Below the pieces are notes generated by a model, which was not told where the DNA came from, ran no database searches, and worked only from the letters and a program-made list of their open reading frames with translations. Position numbers and translations under genes: made by a program. DNA of 64,000 nt from the NCBI RefSeq assembly GCF_000091325.1, contig NC_014012.1:372001-436000 (forward strand), written 5' to 3'. Origin of the DNA: Shewanella violacea DSS12. GTDB taxonomy: Bacteria > Pseudomonadota > Gammaproteobacteria > Enterobacterales > Shewanellaceae. Below are positions 27,754-36,328 of this stretch, one piece after another. How positions within the stretch are numbered: the first letter of the stretch is position 1; every line of letters starts with the position of its first letter.

Positions 27754-28635
27754 ATGGCAACAAGTCGGCATAGGTTATTACTTTGTCTTGTATGGTTCAC
27801 TTTTTCTGGTTTTATCCCATCGGCCTTGGCTGGAGTAGAGGATCGGCCGCCCTTTTTTCAGATCGATTATCAGGGAAAGACAGCCTATCTACTGGGCTCT
27901 ATTCATGTGGGGCAAGCTGATTTCTATCCCATGGCGCCGCTGATTGAATCTAAATTTGAGTCGGCAGGATCTTTGGTTGTCGAGGCCGATGCGGCCAGTG
28001 CAGATATAGTGGCCTTGATAAGAAAATATGGCTTGAACACACTTCCCATAGACCTTGAAACTAAGACGGAGCTCGATGCCTATTGTAAGCCAAGAGCTAG
28101 TGCGTGTGCTGCACTGAGTGGATTTGCGCCCTGGTTACAGTCGATACAAGTGGGTATGAATCGGTTCGAGGAGTTAGGTTACAGTGCTAGTTATGGTGTG
28201 GATCAGAGGTTTATTACTATGAATCGAGACCGTCCCTTGTTAGAGCTAGAGAGTACTGAGTTTCAGTTCAATTTACTTGCTTCCTTCGATGAGAAGTCCC
28301 AATGGGCCATGGTGAGAGAAGCCATAGAGTCCCCCGACGAAGATATGCATGGCCTGATCACTGCTTGGAGAACGGGAGATACGGCACATATCGCCGAGCT
28401 CATGGAGGGGCAGATGTTAGAAGAGGGTGATACGTTAATGTTGGACAAGCTACTCTGGCGACGCAATATCGATATGGCAGCGAGAATACGTTACTTAATG
28501 CAAGAGCCTGATACTCAGCACCCGCTATTTATCATTATTGGTGCCGGACACCTGGTCGGCGATAAAAGCATTCCCATGGAGATGACTCAGCACGGTGCTA
28601 AGATAGCAAGCTGCTGGCAGCAGGGGTGTGACTGA
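27754..28635 (+). CDS. TraB/GumN family protein
   Basis: A 293-residue exported protein. After a signal peptide (ending SALA) comes FFQIDYQGKTAYLLGSIHVG, the first family motif, then VVEAD. The second motif, IIGAGHLVGDKSIP, is near the C-terminus. The two Gly-x-x-His motifs are those of TraB/GumN/Tiki proteins, putative metal-dependent proteases; no substrate is known here. AAGGGG precedes the ATG. Confidence 0.87.
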   Translation: MATSRHRLLLCLVWFTFSGFIPSALAGVEDRPPFFQIDYQGKTAYLLGSIHVGQADFYPMAPLIESKFESAGSLVVEADAASADIVALIRKYGLNTLPIDLETKTELDAYCKPRASACAALSGFAPWLQSIQVGMNRFEELGYSASYGVDQRFITMNRDRPLLELESTEFQFNLLASFDEKSQWAMVREAIESPDEDMHGLITAWRTGDTAHIAELMEGQMLEEGDTLMLDKLLWRRNIDMAARIRYLMQEPDTQHPLFIIIGAGHLVGDKSIPMEMTQHGAKIASCWQQGCD

Positions 28636-28732
28636 TACCTGTTAGTCCTAAGCCCAGATTAAACCAGGGTTAAATAATGACTAAGTATTAGGCCTAGCTT
28701 GCATTTGCCTGACTATACTTTGGGCTCAGATT

Positions 28733-28777
28733 CCGACTTGAAAATGGTACTCGCATTTTAGAACGAGTTTGAGTCGG
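28733..28777 (+). other. Possible structured cheD leader
   Basis: CCGACT (28733–28738) pairs with AGTCGG (28772–28777). Inside, AAAATG…CATTTT and CTCG…CGAG are alternative stems. The structure ends 24 bases before the cheD start, just upstream of its AGGAGG. Confidence 0.3.
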
Positions 28778-28801
28778 CTAAATTAGCAGCAAGGAGGCTG
28801 A

Positions 28802-29428
28802 ATGCAAACTGTGGTAATTCCTCCCCCAAGAGCGGGTTTCGAGCAGATCCCCAGAAGCTGGGACAATAAGCATAACAAGGTCATAGCCAGAGTCGATCCC
28901 GGCGTTTTCTATATATCCTCCCATGACGAATATATTTTCACCCGTTTGGGTTCATGCGTTGCCGCCTGTATCTGGGATCCTTTACTGGGGATCGGCGGCT
29001 TGAATCACTTCCTCTTGCCTGAGAAGGAACTCCATGAAGACTGGCACCAACTGACAAGCTATTCATGTCGCTATGGAAACTTGGCCATGGAGCAATTGAT
29101 CAATGGAATCTTAATCTCAGGAGGTCAACGACAGAGATTAAAGGCGAAAATATTTGGTGGGGCTCAGATGACCAAAACATCAGTGCTCAACGTCGGTCAA
29201 TCCAACATTGAGTTTGTGAAGGAGTATCTGAAAATCGAGGGGATCGATACTGTGTCGGATGACTTGGGTGGCCCCTGGCCACGTAAAGTATTATTTCATC
29301 CGAATAGTGGCAAGGTGTTGTTGAAACGTATGTCACCTGCACGCATAGGTCAGATGATGACGGAAGAGAAGGCCTATCTGAATAACATAGTCAAAAAGCC
29401 AGAAGATAATCAGATTGAGCTATTTTGA
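28802..29428 (+). CDS. cheD: Chemoreceptor glutamine deamidase CheD
   Basis: A 208-residue CheD, which deamidates specific glutamines of chemoreceptors and helps adaptation. Catalytic Cys52 in LGSCVAACIWD and His69 in GGLNHFLLP keep the 17-residue spacing of characterised CheD; the KIFGGAQM block follows. Strong AAGGAGG precedes the ATG. The gene stands alone, away from the main chemotaxis operon, which is not in the window. Tail ends DNQIELF. Confidence 0.93.
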   Translation: MQTVVIPPPRAGFEQIPRSWDNKHNKVIARVDPGVFYISSHDEYIFTRLGSCVAACIWDPLLGIGGLNHFLLPEKELHEDWHQLTSYSCRYGNLAMEQLINGILISGGQRQRLKAKIFGGAQMTKTSVLNVGQSNIEFVKEYLKIEGIDTVSDDLGGPWPRKVLFHPNSGKVLLKRMSPARIGQMMTEEKAYLNNIVKKPEDNQIELF

Positions 29429-29671
29429 AACTTGGTTTACTTAGGCAATATGGTAATAGTTTAAGTGTCATCATCAGGATAAATTTGGCTCAAAACCTTC
29501 TGGTATCTGTTTTACACTTTCTTCTTCAATATCGAATGTTCTTTTGTAGTCACCTGGCCTCTTGTGTACGCTCAAAACCTATTTAAACAGATTAATTCTG
29601 TTTGAATTTAGCGCATCTGGCTTACTTTAAGGTATACTCGCCGGCTTGAAATCTGTTTGGTGAGATGAAAA

Positions 29672-30556
29672 TTGAAAGGTTCGGTTAACGTGGAAAATGA
29701 TTATTCTATTCAATTGAAGGGACTGCCTTCTCTATTTTCCCTCTATCGTAAGATCTTCTTCGGGCGCAAGCCTGGGTGGGATGAGCAGCCTTTGCCAAAG
29801 ATCTATGTCTCGACGTCTAATGTGAGCTTGTTTCAAGATAAGGTCGCCCAGTATTCATCGGTATGTGGCTTCGACTTCGACGGTAAGACACTGCCTATGA
29901 CCTACATGTATGTGATGGCATTTCGTCTACATGCGGTTATCTTTACTCATGATGGCATCACGTTTCCACTGCTGGGAATGATTCACCTTAAGAACAGTAT
30001 TTCTCAGTACCGAACGTTAAATGTCGATGAAAATTTCGATATCGAATGTGCCTTAACAGGCAGTACAGTGACGGATTCAGGATTAGAATTCGATTTAGTC
30101 TCTAAAGCCTTCGTCGATGGTAAATTGGTTTGGGAATCATCGTCGACTTACCTTTATCGTATTGAGAATGGTAAGCGCCGTATTCGTCCACCTAAGGCCA
30201 ATGCCATGGCTTGGGAATCTCCAGAGTCATGGAGCTTAGCCGATGACTTAGGTCGTCGTTATGCTAAAGCTTCGGGAGATTATAATCTTATTCATCTTCA
30301 CCCAGTACTCTCGAAGCGTTTTGGTTTCGATCGTGTGTTAGCTCATGGTATGTGGTCTAAGGCTCGCTGCATCGCTCAGATGATGCCGAAAATTGGCGCA
30401 CGCCCTTGTACGGTAGATGTCGAATTCAAATTGCCGCTATTAATGCCTGCGGATGTCAGTTTCGATTCGGAGATGGATGAAGACGATTTAGTCTTTGAAC
30501 TAAGAGACAAGAGGGGCCGTCGGCCGCATCTTTCTGGGAAAATTAGTTTCATCTAA
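29672..30556 (+). CDS. MaoC-like hotdog dehydratase family protein
   Basis: A protein of up to 294 residues. The C-terminal half has the MaoC/hydratase-2 motif YAKASGDYNLIHLHP near residue 200, with Asp and His in place, followed by FDRVLAHGMWSKA; the N-terminal half looks like a second, degenerate hotdog. This suggests an enoyl-CoA or acyl-carrier hydratase. No ATG fits; a TTG at 29672 (after GGTGAG) or a GTG at 29690 is the start. A seven-residue upstream frame ends one base before that GTG. Confidence 0.78.
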   Translation: MKGSVNVENDYSIQLKGLPSLFSLYRKIFFGRKPGWDEQPLPKIYVSTSNVSLFQDKVAQYSSVCGFDFDGKTLPMTYMYVMAFRLHAVIFTHDGITFPLLGMIHLKNSISQYRTLNVDENFDIECALTGSTVTDSGLEFDLVSKAFVDGKLVWESSSTYLYRIENGKRRIRPPKANAMAWESPESWSLADDLGRRYAKASGDYNLIHLHPVLSKRFGFDRVLAHGMWSKARCIAQMMPKIGARPCTVDVEFKLPLLMPADVSFDSEMDEDDLVFELRDKRGRRPHLSGKISFI

Positions 30557-30584
30557 TGTGAATGACGAGTCCACTTTAGATCTT

Positions 30585-30598
30585 ATACCTATTGGTAT
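30585..30598. repeat. ATACC-GGTAT palindrome, copy 1
   Basis: ATACC–4 bases–GGTAT, 29 bases after the MaoC-like stop. Related palindromes stand at 32841 and 45071, also just behind gene ends. Confidence 0.6.
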
Positions 30599-30599
30599 G

Positions 30600-30623
30600 A
30601 AAGGCGCTTTTAGCGCCTTTTTT
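30600..30623 (+). terminator. Terminator after the MaoC-like gene
   Basis: An 8-bp stem (AAGGCGCT with AGCGCCTT), 3-base loop and T-run, directly behind the first ATACC palindrome. Confidence 0.85.
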
Positions 30624-30810
30624 GATCTCTAGCCCAGTGACTTTATTCTACTAAATTACTATTTATTGATTTAGATTCAAAAAAGCTCAAATATCTTACT
30701 CTGGCCATTTAGCCAAGGCCATAGATCACCTATATTCTCGCCTGTCATCCTACACAAAATTATACCCTTAGGTATTAATAAATTTATCTCTTAAAAAGAG
30801 GAGCCAAAGA

Positions 30811-32523
30811 ATGCTGTCAGATATAGAGATCTCTCGTCAAACAAAGTCTAGCCCCATCAGCGAGATCGCTAACAAGCTAGGGATTGAGCCCAGTGAACTA
30901 TCGCTATTTGGTGATACTAAGGCCAAGATCCGTTTATCAGTCTTAGATCGTCTACAAGGAAATTTGGAGGGTAAACTGGTGATTGTAACGGCCGTGACTC
31001 CGACTCCGTTTGGCGAAGGTAAGACAGTCACTAGCATAGGTCTGACTCAAGGGCTAAATGCTATAGGCAAGCGTGCTACTGCTTGTATTCGTCAGCCCAG
31101 TATGGGGCCTGTATTTGGCATAAAGGGCGGGGCAGCGGGTGGTGGATATGCTCAAGTGGTGCCCATGGAGGAGCTTAACTTGCACCTCACCGGCGATATA
31201 CATGCGGTGAGCAGCGCTCATAACTTAGCTACAGCGGCTATTGATGCATGTCTGTTTCATGAGTCCAGGTTATCTAGAGAGGAATATATTGCGCAATCTG
31301 GTTCAGAGCCGCTCAATATCGATCCTAAGCAGATCCTATGGCGCAGGGTTGTGGATCATAATGAGCGCAGCTTGAGAAATATCAGCGTGGGAATTGGGGG
31401 GAATAACGGACCTGTGCACGATTCTGGCTTCGACATCACGGCGGCATCTGAGCTGATGGCGATACTCGCCTTGAGTCGGGATCTGCAGGATATGCGTCGA
31501 CGTATAGGTCGGTTAATATTGGCATTAGATACACAAGGAAAGCCGATCACGGCAGAAGATGTGGGCGTTGCCGGTGCTATGACTGTCATCATGAGGGATG
31601 CAATCGAGCCGACCCTGATGCAGACGTTAACCGGGGATCCCTGTCTCATTCACGCCGGGCCTTTTGCCAATATTGCCCATGGGAACTCATCGATTATCGC
31701 CGATAGAATAGCACTCAAGCTGTCGGATTTTGTGGTCACAGAAGCTGGTTTTGGCTCAGATATGGGCTTCGAGAAATTCTGTAATATTAAGGTTAGAGAA
31801 TCAGGTCGAGCGCCCGATGCAGCTGTTGTCGTGGTGACCCTGAAAGCACTTAAGGCCAATTCAGGTCAAGAGTCTGCAAAGGATATCAATGATCAGGATA
31901 TGCCGCGTTTACAATCGGGTTTTGCTAACCTCAAGTGGCATATAGACAATGTGAGCCAATATGGCGTTCCTGTGGTAGTGGCAATTAACCGCTTCCCAAC
32001 TGATACCCAAGAAGAGCTCCAATGGCTTAAAGGAGCTGTGGCCGAGACGTCTGCCTTTGGCTGTGAAATAAGTGATGCCTTCTGTGAAGGGGCTAGTGGC
32101 GCTGAAGCTCTAGCAAGAGCCGTGGTGAGTGCCACGGAGCAAGCATCTGAGTTTAAATTTCTGTATCCGCTAGATGTGAGTTTAGAAGCAAAACTAATGA
32201 CGATTGCCGAAGCTGGCTATGGAGCAAAAGGGATAGCATTAACCCCCGAAGCAAGGCAGCAGCTCAATCAAATAAAAGCCATGGGGTTAGATGGGTTAGG
32301 GATTTGTGTGGCTAAAACACCTCTGTCTATTTGTCATGATCCTAAGGTGAAAGGCATACCAACAGACTTCGAGCTGCCTATTACCCAGTTTAAAATTAAC
32401 GCTGGGGCAGGCTTTATCACAGCCTTAGTGGGCAAGGTGATGACTATGCCAGGCTTAAGTGTGAGGCCTGGGTACCGAAATATAGATATTAACCAGCAAG
32501 ATGAGATAGTCGGATTGGCTTAA
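30811..32523 (+). CDS. fhs: Formate–tetrahydrofolate ligase
   Basis: A 570-residue Fhs, which makes 10-formyl-tetrahydrofolate from formate, THF and ATP for one-carbon metabolism. The P-loop-like [20 protein letters not shown] (near residue 70) and [21 protein letters not shown] are diagnostic. Length is typical. AAAGAGGAG precedes the ATG. It is monocistronic; its stop codon coincides with the left end of a MITE. Confidence 0.96.
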   Translation: MLSDIEISRQTKSSPISEIANKLGIEPSELSLFGDTKAKIRLSVLDRLQGNLEGKLVIVTAVTPTPFGEGKTVTSIGLTQGLNAIGKRATACIRQPSMGPVFGIKGGAAGGGYAQVVPMEELNLHLTGDIHAVSSAHNLATAAIDACLFHESRLSREEYIAQSGSEPLNIDPKQILWRRVVDHNERSLRNISVGIGGNNGPVHDSGFDITAASELMAILALSRDLQDMRRRIGRLILALDTQGKPITAEDVGVAGAMTVIMRDAIEPTLMQTLTGDPCLIHAGPFANIAHGNSSIIADRIALKLSDFVVTEAGFGSDMGFEKFCNIKVRESGRAPDAAVVVVTLKALKANSGQESAKDINDQDMPRLQSGFANLKWHIDNVSQYGVPVVVAINRFPTDTQEELQWLKGAVAETSAFGCEISDAFCEGASGAEALARAVVSATEQASEFKFLYPLDVSLEAKLMTIAEAGYGAKGIALTPEARQQLNQIKAMGLDGLGICVAKTPLSICHDPKVKGIPTDFELPITQFKINAGAGFITALVGKVMTMPGLSVRPGYRNIDINQQDEIVGLA

Positions 32524-32790
32524 TACCAACCCTATCAAATATGTGATCTTTCAGCGGGAGTTCAAAGCGCTGTAGGCAAGGCGGATGTTTGAAGCTAATA
32601 GTTATTCTATATCAAGAACATATAACGCAGCATAAAGGGCTTTGAAACCCGCACTACGTGAGCCTCTCAGGCGTTCCACTTCTGTGTTGCACTGATTTAA
32701 AAGGGAATAACCATTTCTACATCAATGCGTCTTGAATTGAAAAGCCTGAGTGGCTCTGAACTGAGCAGATATTTAATGAGGTTGGTATAA
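32521..32790. mobile_element. MITE-like element behind fhs
   Basis: About 270 non-coding bases bounded by imperfect terminal inverted repeats: the left end reads TAATACCAACCCTATCAAAT and the reverse complement of the right end reads TTATACCAACCTCATTAAAT; about 22 of the first 28 bases match. Internal inverted sequences (AATAGTTATTC and GAATAACCATT) make the whole foldable. No transposase is encoded. The first bases are the fhs stop codon TAA. Confidence 0.7.
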
Positions 32791-32795
32791 TGCAG

Positions 32796-32825
32796 AAGCT
32801 CCTAGGATTTTAATCCTAGGAGCTT
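32796..32825. terminator. Bidirectional terminator fhs / mscS-like
   Basis: A perfect 14-bp stem (AAGCTCCTAGGATT with AATCCTAGGAGCTT, 2-base centre) followed by TTATT, between convergent genes. Confidence 0.8.
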
Positions 32826-32840
32826 TTATTCTGTGCAGCT

Positions 32841-32854
32841 ATACCGATTGGTGT
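32841..32854. repeat. ATACC-GGTGT palindrome, copy 2
   Basis: ATACC–GATT–GGTGT, ten bases past the mscS-like stop. Confidence 0.5.
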
Positions 32855-32863
32855 TAGCGCTTG

Positions 32864-34468
32864 TTAGTTTTGATAAACATGTACATCGCGTTGTGGAAAC
32901 GGAATGCTGATGTTCTCTCTGTCGAAGCGCATCTTCACTTCGCGAGTAATATCCCAGTAAACATCCCAGTAGTCTTCAGGCTTGGCCCATGGGCGTACAA
33001 TGAAGTCTACCGAAGACTCGCCCAAGACATGCAGCTTGATCATAGGAGCTGGACTCTTAAGTACTTTAGGATGTGAGGTGACTATGTCCTTAAGCACACG
33101 CTCCGCCTTCTCAATATCATCACCGTAACCAATACCGAAAGTCATATCGACACGTCTCTGATGCTCAACTGTGATGTTATTGATGGTATCACCCCAAATC
33201 TTGTTATTGGGGATGATGAGTCTCTGGTTATCTAAGGTCTTGATCGTAGTGGATACCAGGTTCATGTGGCTCACCTTACCTGTCACTCCGGCTGCATTGA
33301 TGAGGTCGCCGACATCGTAGGGACGGTAGACCAAGATCATCATGCCTGAGGCAAAATTAGATAAGGTGTCTTGGAGGGCAAAACCGATAATCACACCAGC
33401 GACTCCGAAGCCAGCCAATAAGGGGCCTAGCTCGAAACCGAGTTGAGATAGCGCTATAAGTACACCGATAGTGAATACAGCTTTACCGGACAGAGAAGTG
33501 AAAAACTCTTGCAGCAGCTTGCTGAAATTGAGTTTAGAGTTGCTCACCGCTTTCCTTACTAGCTTCTCAACGCCTTTGCCGATCATGTTGGCAATCATTA
33601 AGATAAGTAGGAAGATGAATACCTTGAAAACCACGCTAGGGCCATTATCTATGGCCTGATGTTTTGCTGTCGCGAGCCATTGCTCGAGTAGGCTGCTGGC
33701 AACGTCCAGGTTGAGTACACCCTGAGTAATGTTACCTGATGTACTAAATAAGGTTTGTTTTAACTCAGAGGTGTCTTGGTCTAAATCGTCTAGGAGTTGA
33801 ACTGCGACTCTCAAGCTGGAACTGCTGTGGGAGAGTCTCTCATTAAGTTGAGTGACCTTAGCCGTTTGCTCGCTTGAGACATCTTTACCCGCCAGACTGG
33901 CATCATCCACTGCCACTTTTAATCTGCTTTGAGTGTAATGCACCAGACTATCTAAGTTATCGGCTCGCTCGAGCAGGCTAGAGGTAAATTTTTGTTTCAC
34001 ATTGGCTGTATTGATAGACAGCTGCTCTGCCCAGTTCAAAGCTACCGATTTGGCTTGTAGCATACCATCACGTTCTAACTCACGATTGGTTAGCTGCATC
34101 ATGATATCGGCGTCATTATCTTTACCTAACATCAATTTAAGGGCGGTAATGCTCTGCAGATAATGAGCGTCGATCTCCTCAATCAATTTTAGATGTTCTG
34201 TAACGTAAGGGGCTAGTTGCTCGACGTCCAAGGGGGCAACATTCATTAACTTTTTGAGTCTTTGATGCAATTGAGCCGATTTTTGCTGAATACGGTATTC
34301 GGTGAATTGAGATAATTCTCCTTGCTCCAGTCGCAACTGGACCACATCGCGATCTATTGATTGATGCAAAGAGCTGAGCTCGGAAGCTATGTCTACTTCT
34401 TTGGCTTGTACTTGAGTCCCGATAAGCGTCATGACAGTGAGCATGATCAGGGAGATGGTGCGGTACAT
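32864..34468 (-). CDS. MscS-family mechanosensitive channel with long N-terminus
   Basis: A 534-residue protein: signal peptide (ending TQVQA), a helical and probably coiled-coil periplasmic part of about 250 residues, membrane segments from about residue 275, and a C-terminal MscS core with GVAGVIIGFALQDTLSNFASG pore helix and VYRPYDVGDLINAAGVTGKV. MscS channels open on membrane tension and release solutes in hypo-osmotic shock. It is longer than E. coli MscS (286) and nearer the YbdG/MscK-like forms with periplasmic extensions. Monocistronic. Confidence 0.9.
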   Translation of the reverse strand: MYRTISLIMLTVMTLIGTQVQAKEVDIASELSSLHQSIDRDVVQLRLEQGELSQFTEYRIQQKSAQLHQRLKKLMNVAPLDVEQLAPYVTEHLKLIEEIDAHYLQSITALKLMLGKDNDADIMMQLTNRELERDGMLQAKSVALNWAEQLSINTANVKQKFTSSLLERADNLDSLVHYTQSRLKVAVDDASLAGKDVSSEQTAKVTQLNERLSHSSSSLRVAVQLLDDLDQDTSELKQTLFSTSGNITQGVLNLDVASSLLEQWLATAKHQAIDNGPSVVFKVFIFLLILMIANMIGKGVEKLVRKAVSNSKLNFSKLLQEFFTSLSGKAVFTIGVLIALSQLGFELGPLLAGFGVAGVIIGFALQDTLSNFASGMMILVYRPYDVGDLINAAGVTGKVSHMNLVSTTIKTLDNQRLIIPNNKIWGDTINNITVEHQRRVDMTFGIGYGDDIEKAERVLKDIVTSHPKVLKSPAPMIKLHVLGESSVDFIVRPWAKPEDYWDVYWDITREVKMRFDRENISIPFPQRDVHVYQN

Positions 34469-34566
34469 AGGTAAGATCCTGTTACTTTTTTAGCTGGGTA
34501 TAGTATTACTTTGATCGGGGGGGTGTAAATTACCCTTAGCTAATTATCGTTATTAGCCGATTAAAT

Positions 34567-34759
34567 TAATGCTTAATAACTAGATGGTAATTCAGGGCGG
34601 GAAGTGAGGGATTTTAATGCTTAATAACTAGATGGTAATTCAGGGCGGGTAAGGGAGGGATTTTAATGCTTAATAACTAGATGGTAATTCAGGGCGGGAA
34701 GGGAGGGATATTAATGCTTAATAATTAGATGGTACTTCAGGGCGGGAAGGGAGGGATAT
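34567..34759. repeat. Four-copy 48-bp tandem repeat
   Basis: Copies start at 34567, 34615, 34664 and 34712 (48, 49, 48 bases). Each contains TAATGCTTAATAACTAGATG and then GGTAATTCAGGGCGGG with a purine-rich GGGAGGGAT end. Differences between copies are few, so expansion is recent. It lies in the 376-base gap upstream of both the mscS-like gene and the 111-residue gene, so copy number could influence either promoter. Confidence 0.92.
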
Positions 34760-34844
34760 TGAGACTGAACAACGAGCATTTTTTTAACTCATATTCTGTT
34801 AAACTCTGTCCCCCATTTTTTGTTAAACGAAAGAGAGCCAGCCT

Positions 34845-35180
34845 GTGTTATGTACTCATTGTAGTAAGACTTTTGGGGTCAATGCGGTCCAGAACCAGCG
34901 TGGTAAAGGTTTAAACGCGCAGATCCAGTGTCCCCATTGTGATGCCTGGTTAGGTAAAAATCCTATTCTCACTCGTTTAAAAATCGTTGCTTTTTATGCT
35001 GGATTCGCCGCCTTAGTTTACGGCTATTTCGAGCCTGAAATGCGTAATCTAACCACGCCTCTCGCCATCGTGGCCGTGATTGTCTTGCTTATCAGTCATA
35101 TGATGGACCATCTAAAGGTGACCCAAGCGCCTGAGATTAAAGAGGTAGACGATAGCGAGCATAGACAGAAGTATCGCTAA
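34845..35180 (+). CDS. Zinc-ribbon membrane protein, hypothetical
   Basis: A 111-residue protein. Two Cys pairs, CTHC at residues 3–6 and CPHC near residue 29, form a zinc ribbon, followed by two membrane segments (VAFYAGFAALVYGYF and TPLAIVAVIVLLISHMM) and a charged tail. The GTG start at 34845 keeps the first Cys pair; AAGAGAG is upstream. The function is not known. It is read away from the 48-bp repeats. Confidence 0.75.
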   Translation: MLCTHCSKTFGVNAVQNQRGKGLNAQIQCPHCDAWLGKNPILTRLKIVAFYAGFAALVYGYFEPEMRNLTTPLAIVAVIVLLISHMMDHLKVTQAPEIKEVDDSEHRQKYR

Positions 35181-35304
35181 TCTTAGTAGAATAAAATTAG
35201 ACTCGGTCATAGCGTTATCACGGGGACGTTAATCGAAAAATTAATGTTGAGATGTTTGGCTGGGCATAATTGCAGCAATGCTCAAAATTTCTGAGACCAA
35301 AAAT

Positions 35305-35430
35305 CTAATTAACCTCAATAACCTGTGCTTCCAATGCGGCATCCACATAGTATATCCCACCACCTATGGCGATGAAGAAAAAGCTGGTCCAGAAGATCAT
35401 TTTACCGTTTTCACGTAGGAACTCTAACAT
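35305..35430 (-). CDS. 41-residue single-span membrane protein
   Basis: A short frame with a very strong GAGGAGGAAACAAG site before its ATG. It encodes MLEFLRENGKMIF, one membrane segment (WTSFFFIAIGGGIYYV) and an acidic tail ending VIEVN. Ribosome binding site and clean membrane topology support a real small protein. No family recognised. Confidence 0.7.
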   Translation of the reverse strand: MLEFLRENGKMIFWTSFFFIAIGGGIYYVDAALEAQVIEVN

Positions 35431-35769
35431 CTTGTTTCCTCCTCAGATGGTTTTGAGCTTTGCTCAATAGGGCCAAGGTTTTGGCTTATCTGCTGTGATT
35501 TTAGACTCCGGAGCTTAAATCAGTATTAATTTCGCTCTCAAATAGTGTGATGCCAGCCTAATATTTATCGATGTTTTTTCTATAAATAATTGGATTTATC
35601 GGTATTCACTTTGACACTTACTCATCTCCGCTTACATTTGTTTTACTAGGTTTACCTATTTTATTAAACTTGTAACTTGACTTAACTTTCTGTTTGCATA
35701 AGATTGAACGCGATTTTACCTCGTATTGAATCTAGGTAGAGTGTTAATAGTGTCGTCAAGGGTGGTTTA
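35431..35769. other. Gene-free stretch before the zinc module
   Basis: A 339-base AT-rich region holding the divergent promoters of the 41-residue gene and the putative zinc operon. A Zur box was looked for but no convincing palindrome was found. Confidence 0.3.
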
Positions 35770-36054
35770 ATGGTCAGTAACAGTGTGAGACGAGGAATTG
35801 CTTTATGGCTATCAGCCATATTGATCTGCCTGTCGTTTGCCGCTTCTGTCCATAGTGTTGAACATATAGATCATGGTGATAAGGGTCACTGTACCCTGAG
35901 TATCCATAAACATCAGCTCAACAAACTCTTACCTAGTGTTCCATTTATCCTTCCTGTTTCAATTCAAACATTTGAACTTACCTCCTATCGGGTATGTGAG
36001 CGCCGAGCGCCACATGTCAGTGTTTTTCGTAGTCGCGCTCCTCCTGTCGCATAA
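35770..36054 (+). CDS. Small secreted His-rich protein of the zinc module
   Basis: A 94-residue exported protein. A hydrophobic leader (IALWLSAILICLSFAASVHS) is followed by VEHIDHGDKGHCTLSIHKHQ, a cluster of His, Asp and Cys suited to metal binding. It ends FRSRAPPVA; an R-x-PP end also occurs in the secreted protein at 56510. The layout fits small DUF2607/CopL-like metal-responsive proteins, an uncertain match. Its place before the His-rich outer-membrane protein and ZnuA-like gene supports a zinc role. Confidence 0.7.
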   Translation: MVSNSVRRGIALWLSAILICLSFAASVHSVEHIDHGDKGHCTLSIHKHQLNKLLPSVPFILPVSIQTFELTSYRVCERRAPHVSVFRSRAPPVA

Positions 36055-36328
36055 ATCAAATCAATCTCAGTTAACTAAATTTCAATCGCGAGCTCATTTT
36101 TTGGGACGGCATGACTGTACTTCTTGTATCTGTCTGACGCCCCATAAAGCTGTTAGGACTAAGCCTAGCCTGAGTTAAAGCTAATAGGGCTAATAGACCC
36201 TTGGCTTGAGTATGCGTCTGTTTAGTTAACTCCTGTAATACGATTTTTTTTGATTTAGTCCACCTAGCACCTAATTACTAATTTTTATAGAAATGTTAGG
36301 GGACTTATGCTGTATTTTGGAGAAACAA

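Noticed and set aside
34567..34759. CRISPR-like repeat
   Set aside because: The 48-bp units are almost identical throughout, so there are no spacers; this is a minisatellite.
35936..36178. 80-residue frame overlapping the small His-rich gene
   Set aside because: It overlaps a better supported exported protein in another frame, has no ribosome binding site and no leader.
35431..36328. Zur operator near the zinc module
   Set aside because: A half-site-like GAAATGTTA occurs near 36290, but no full palindrome was found, so no site is annotated.
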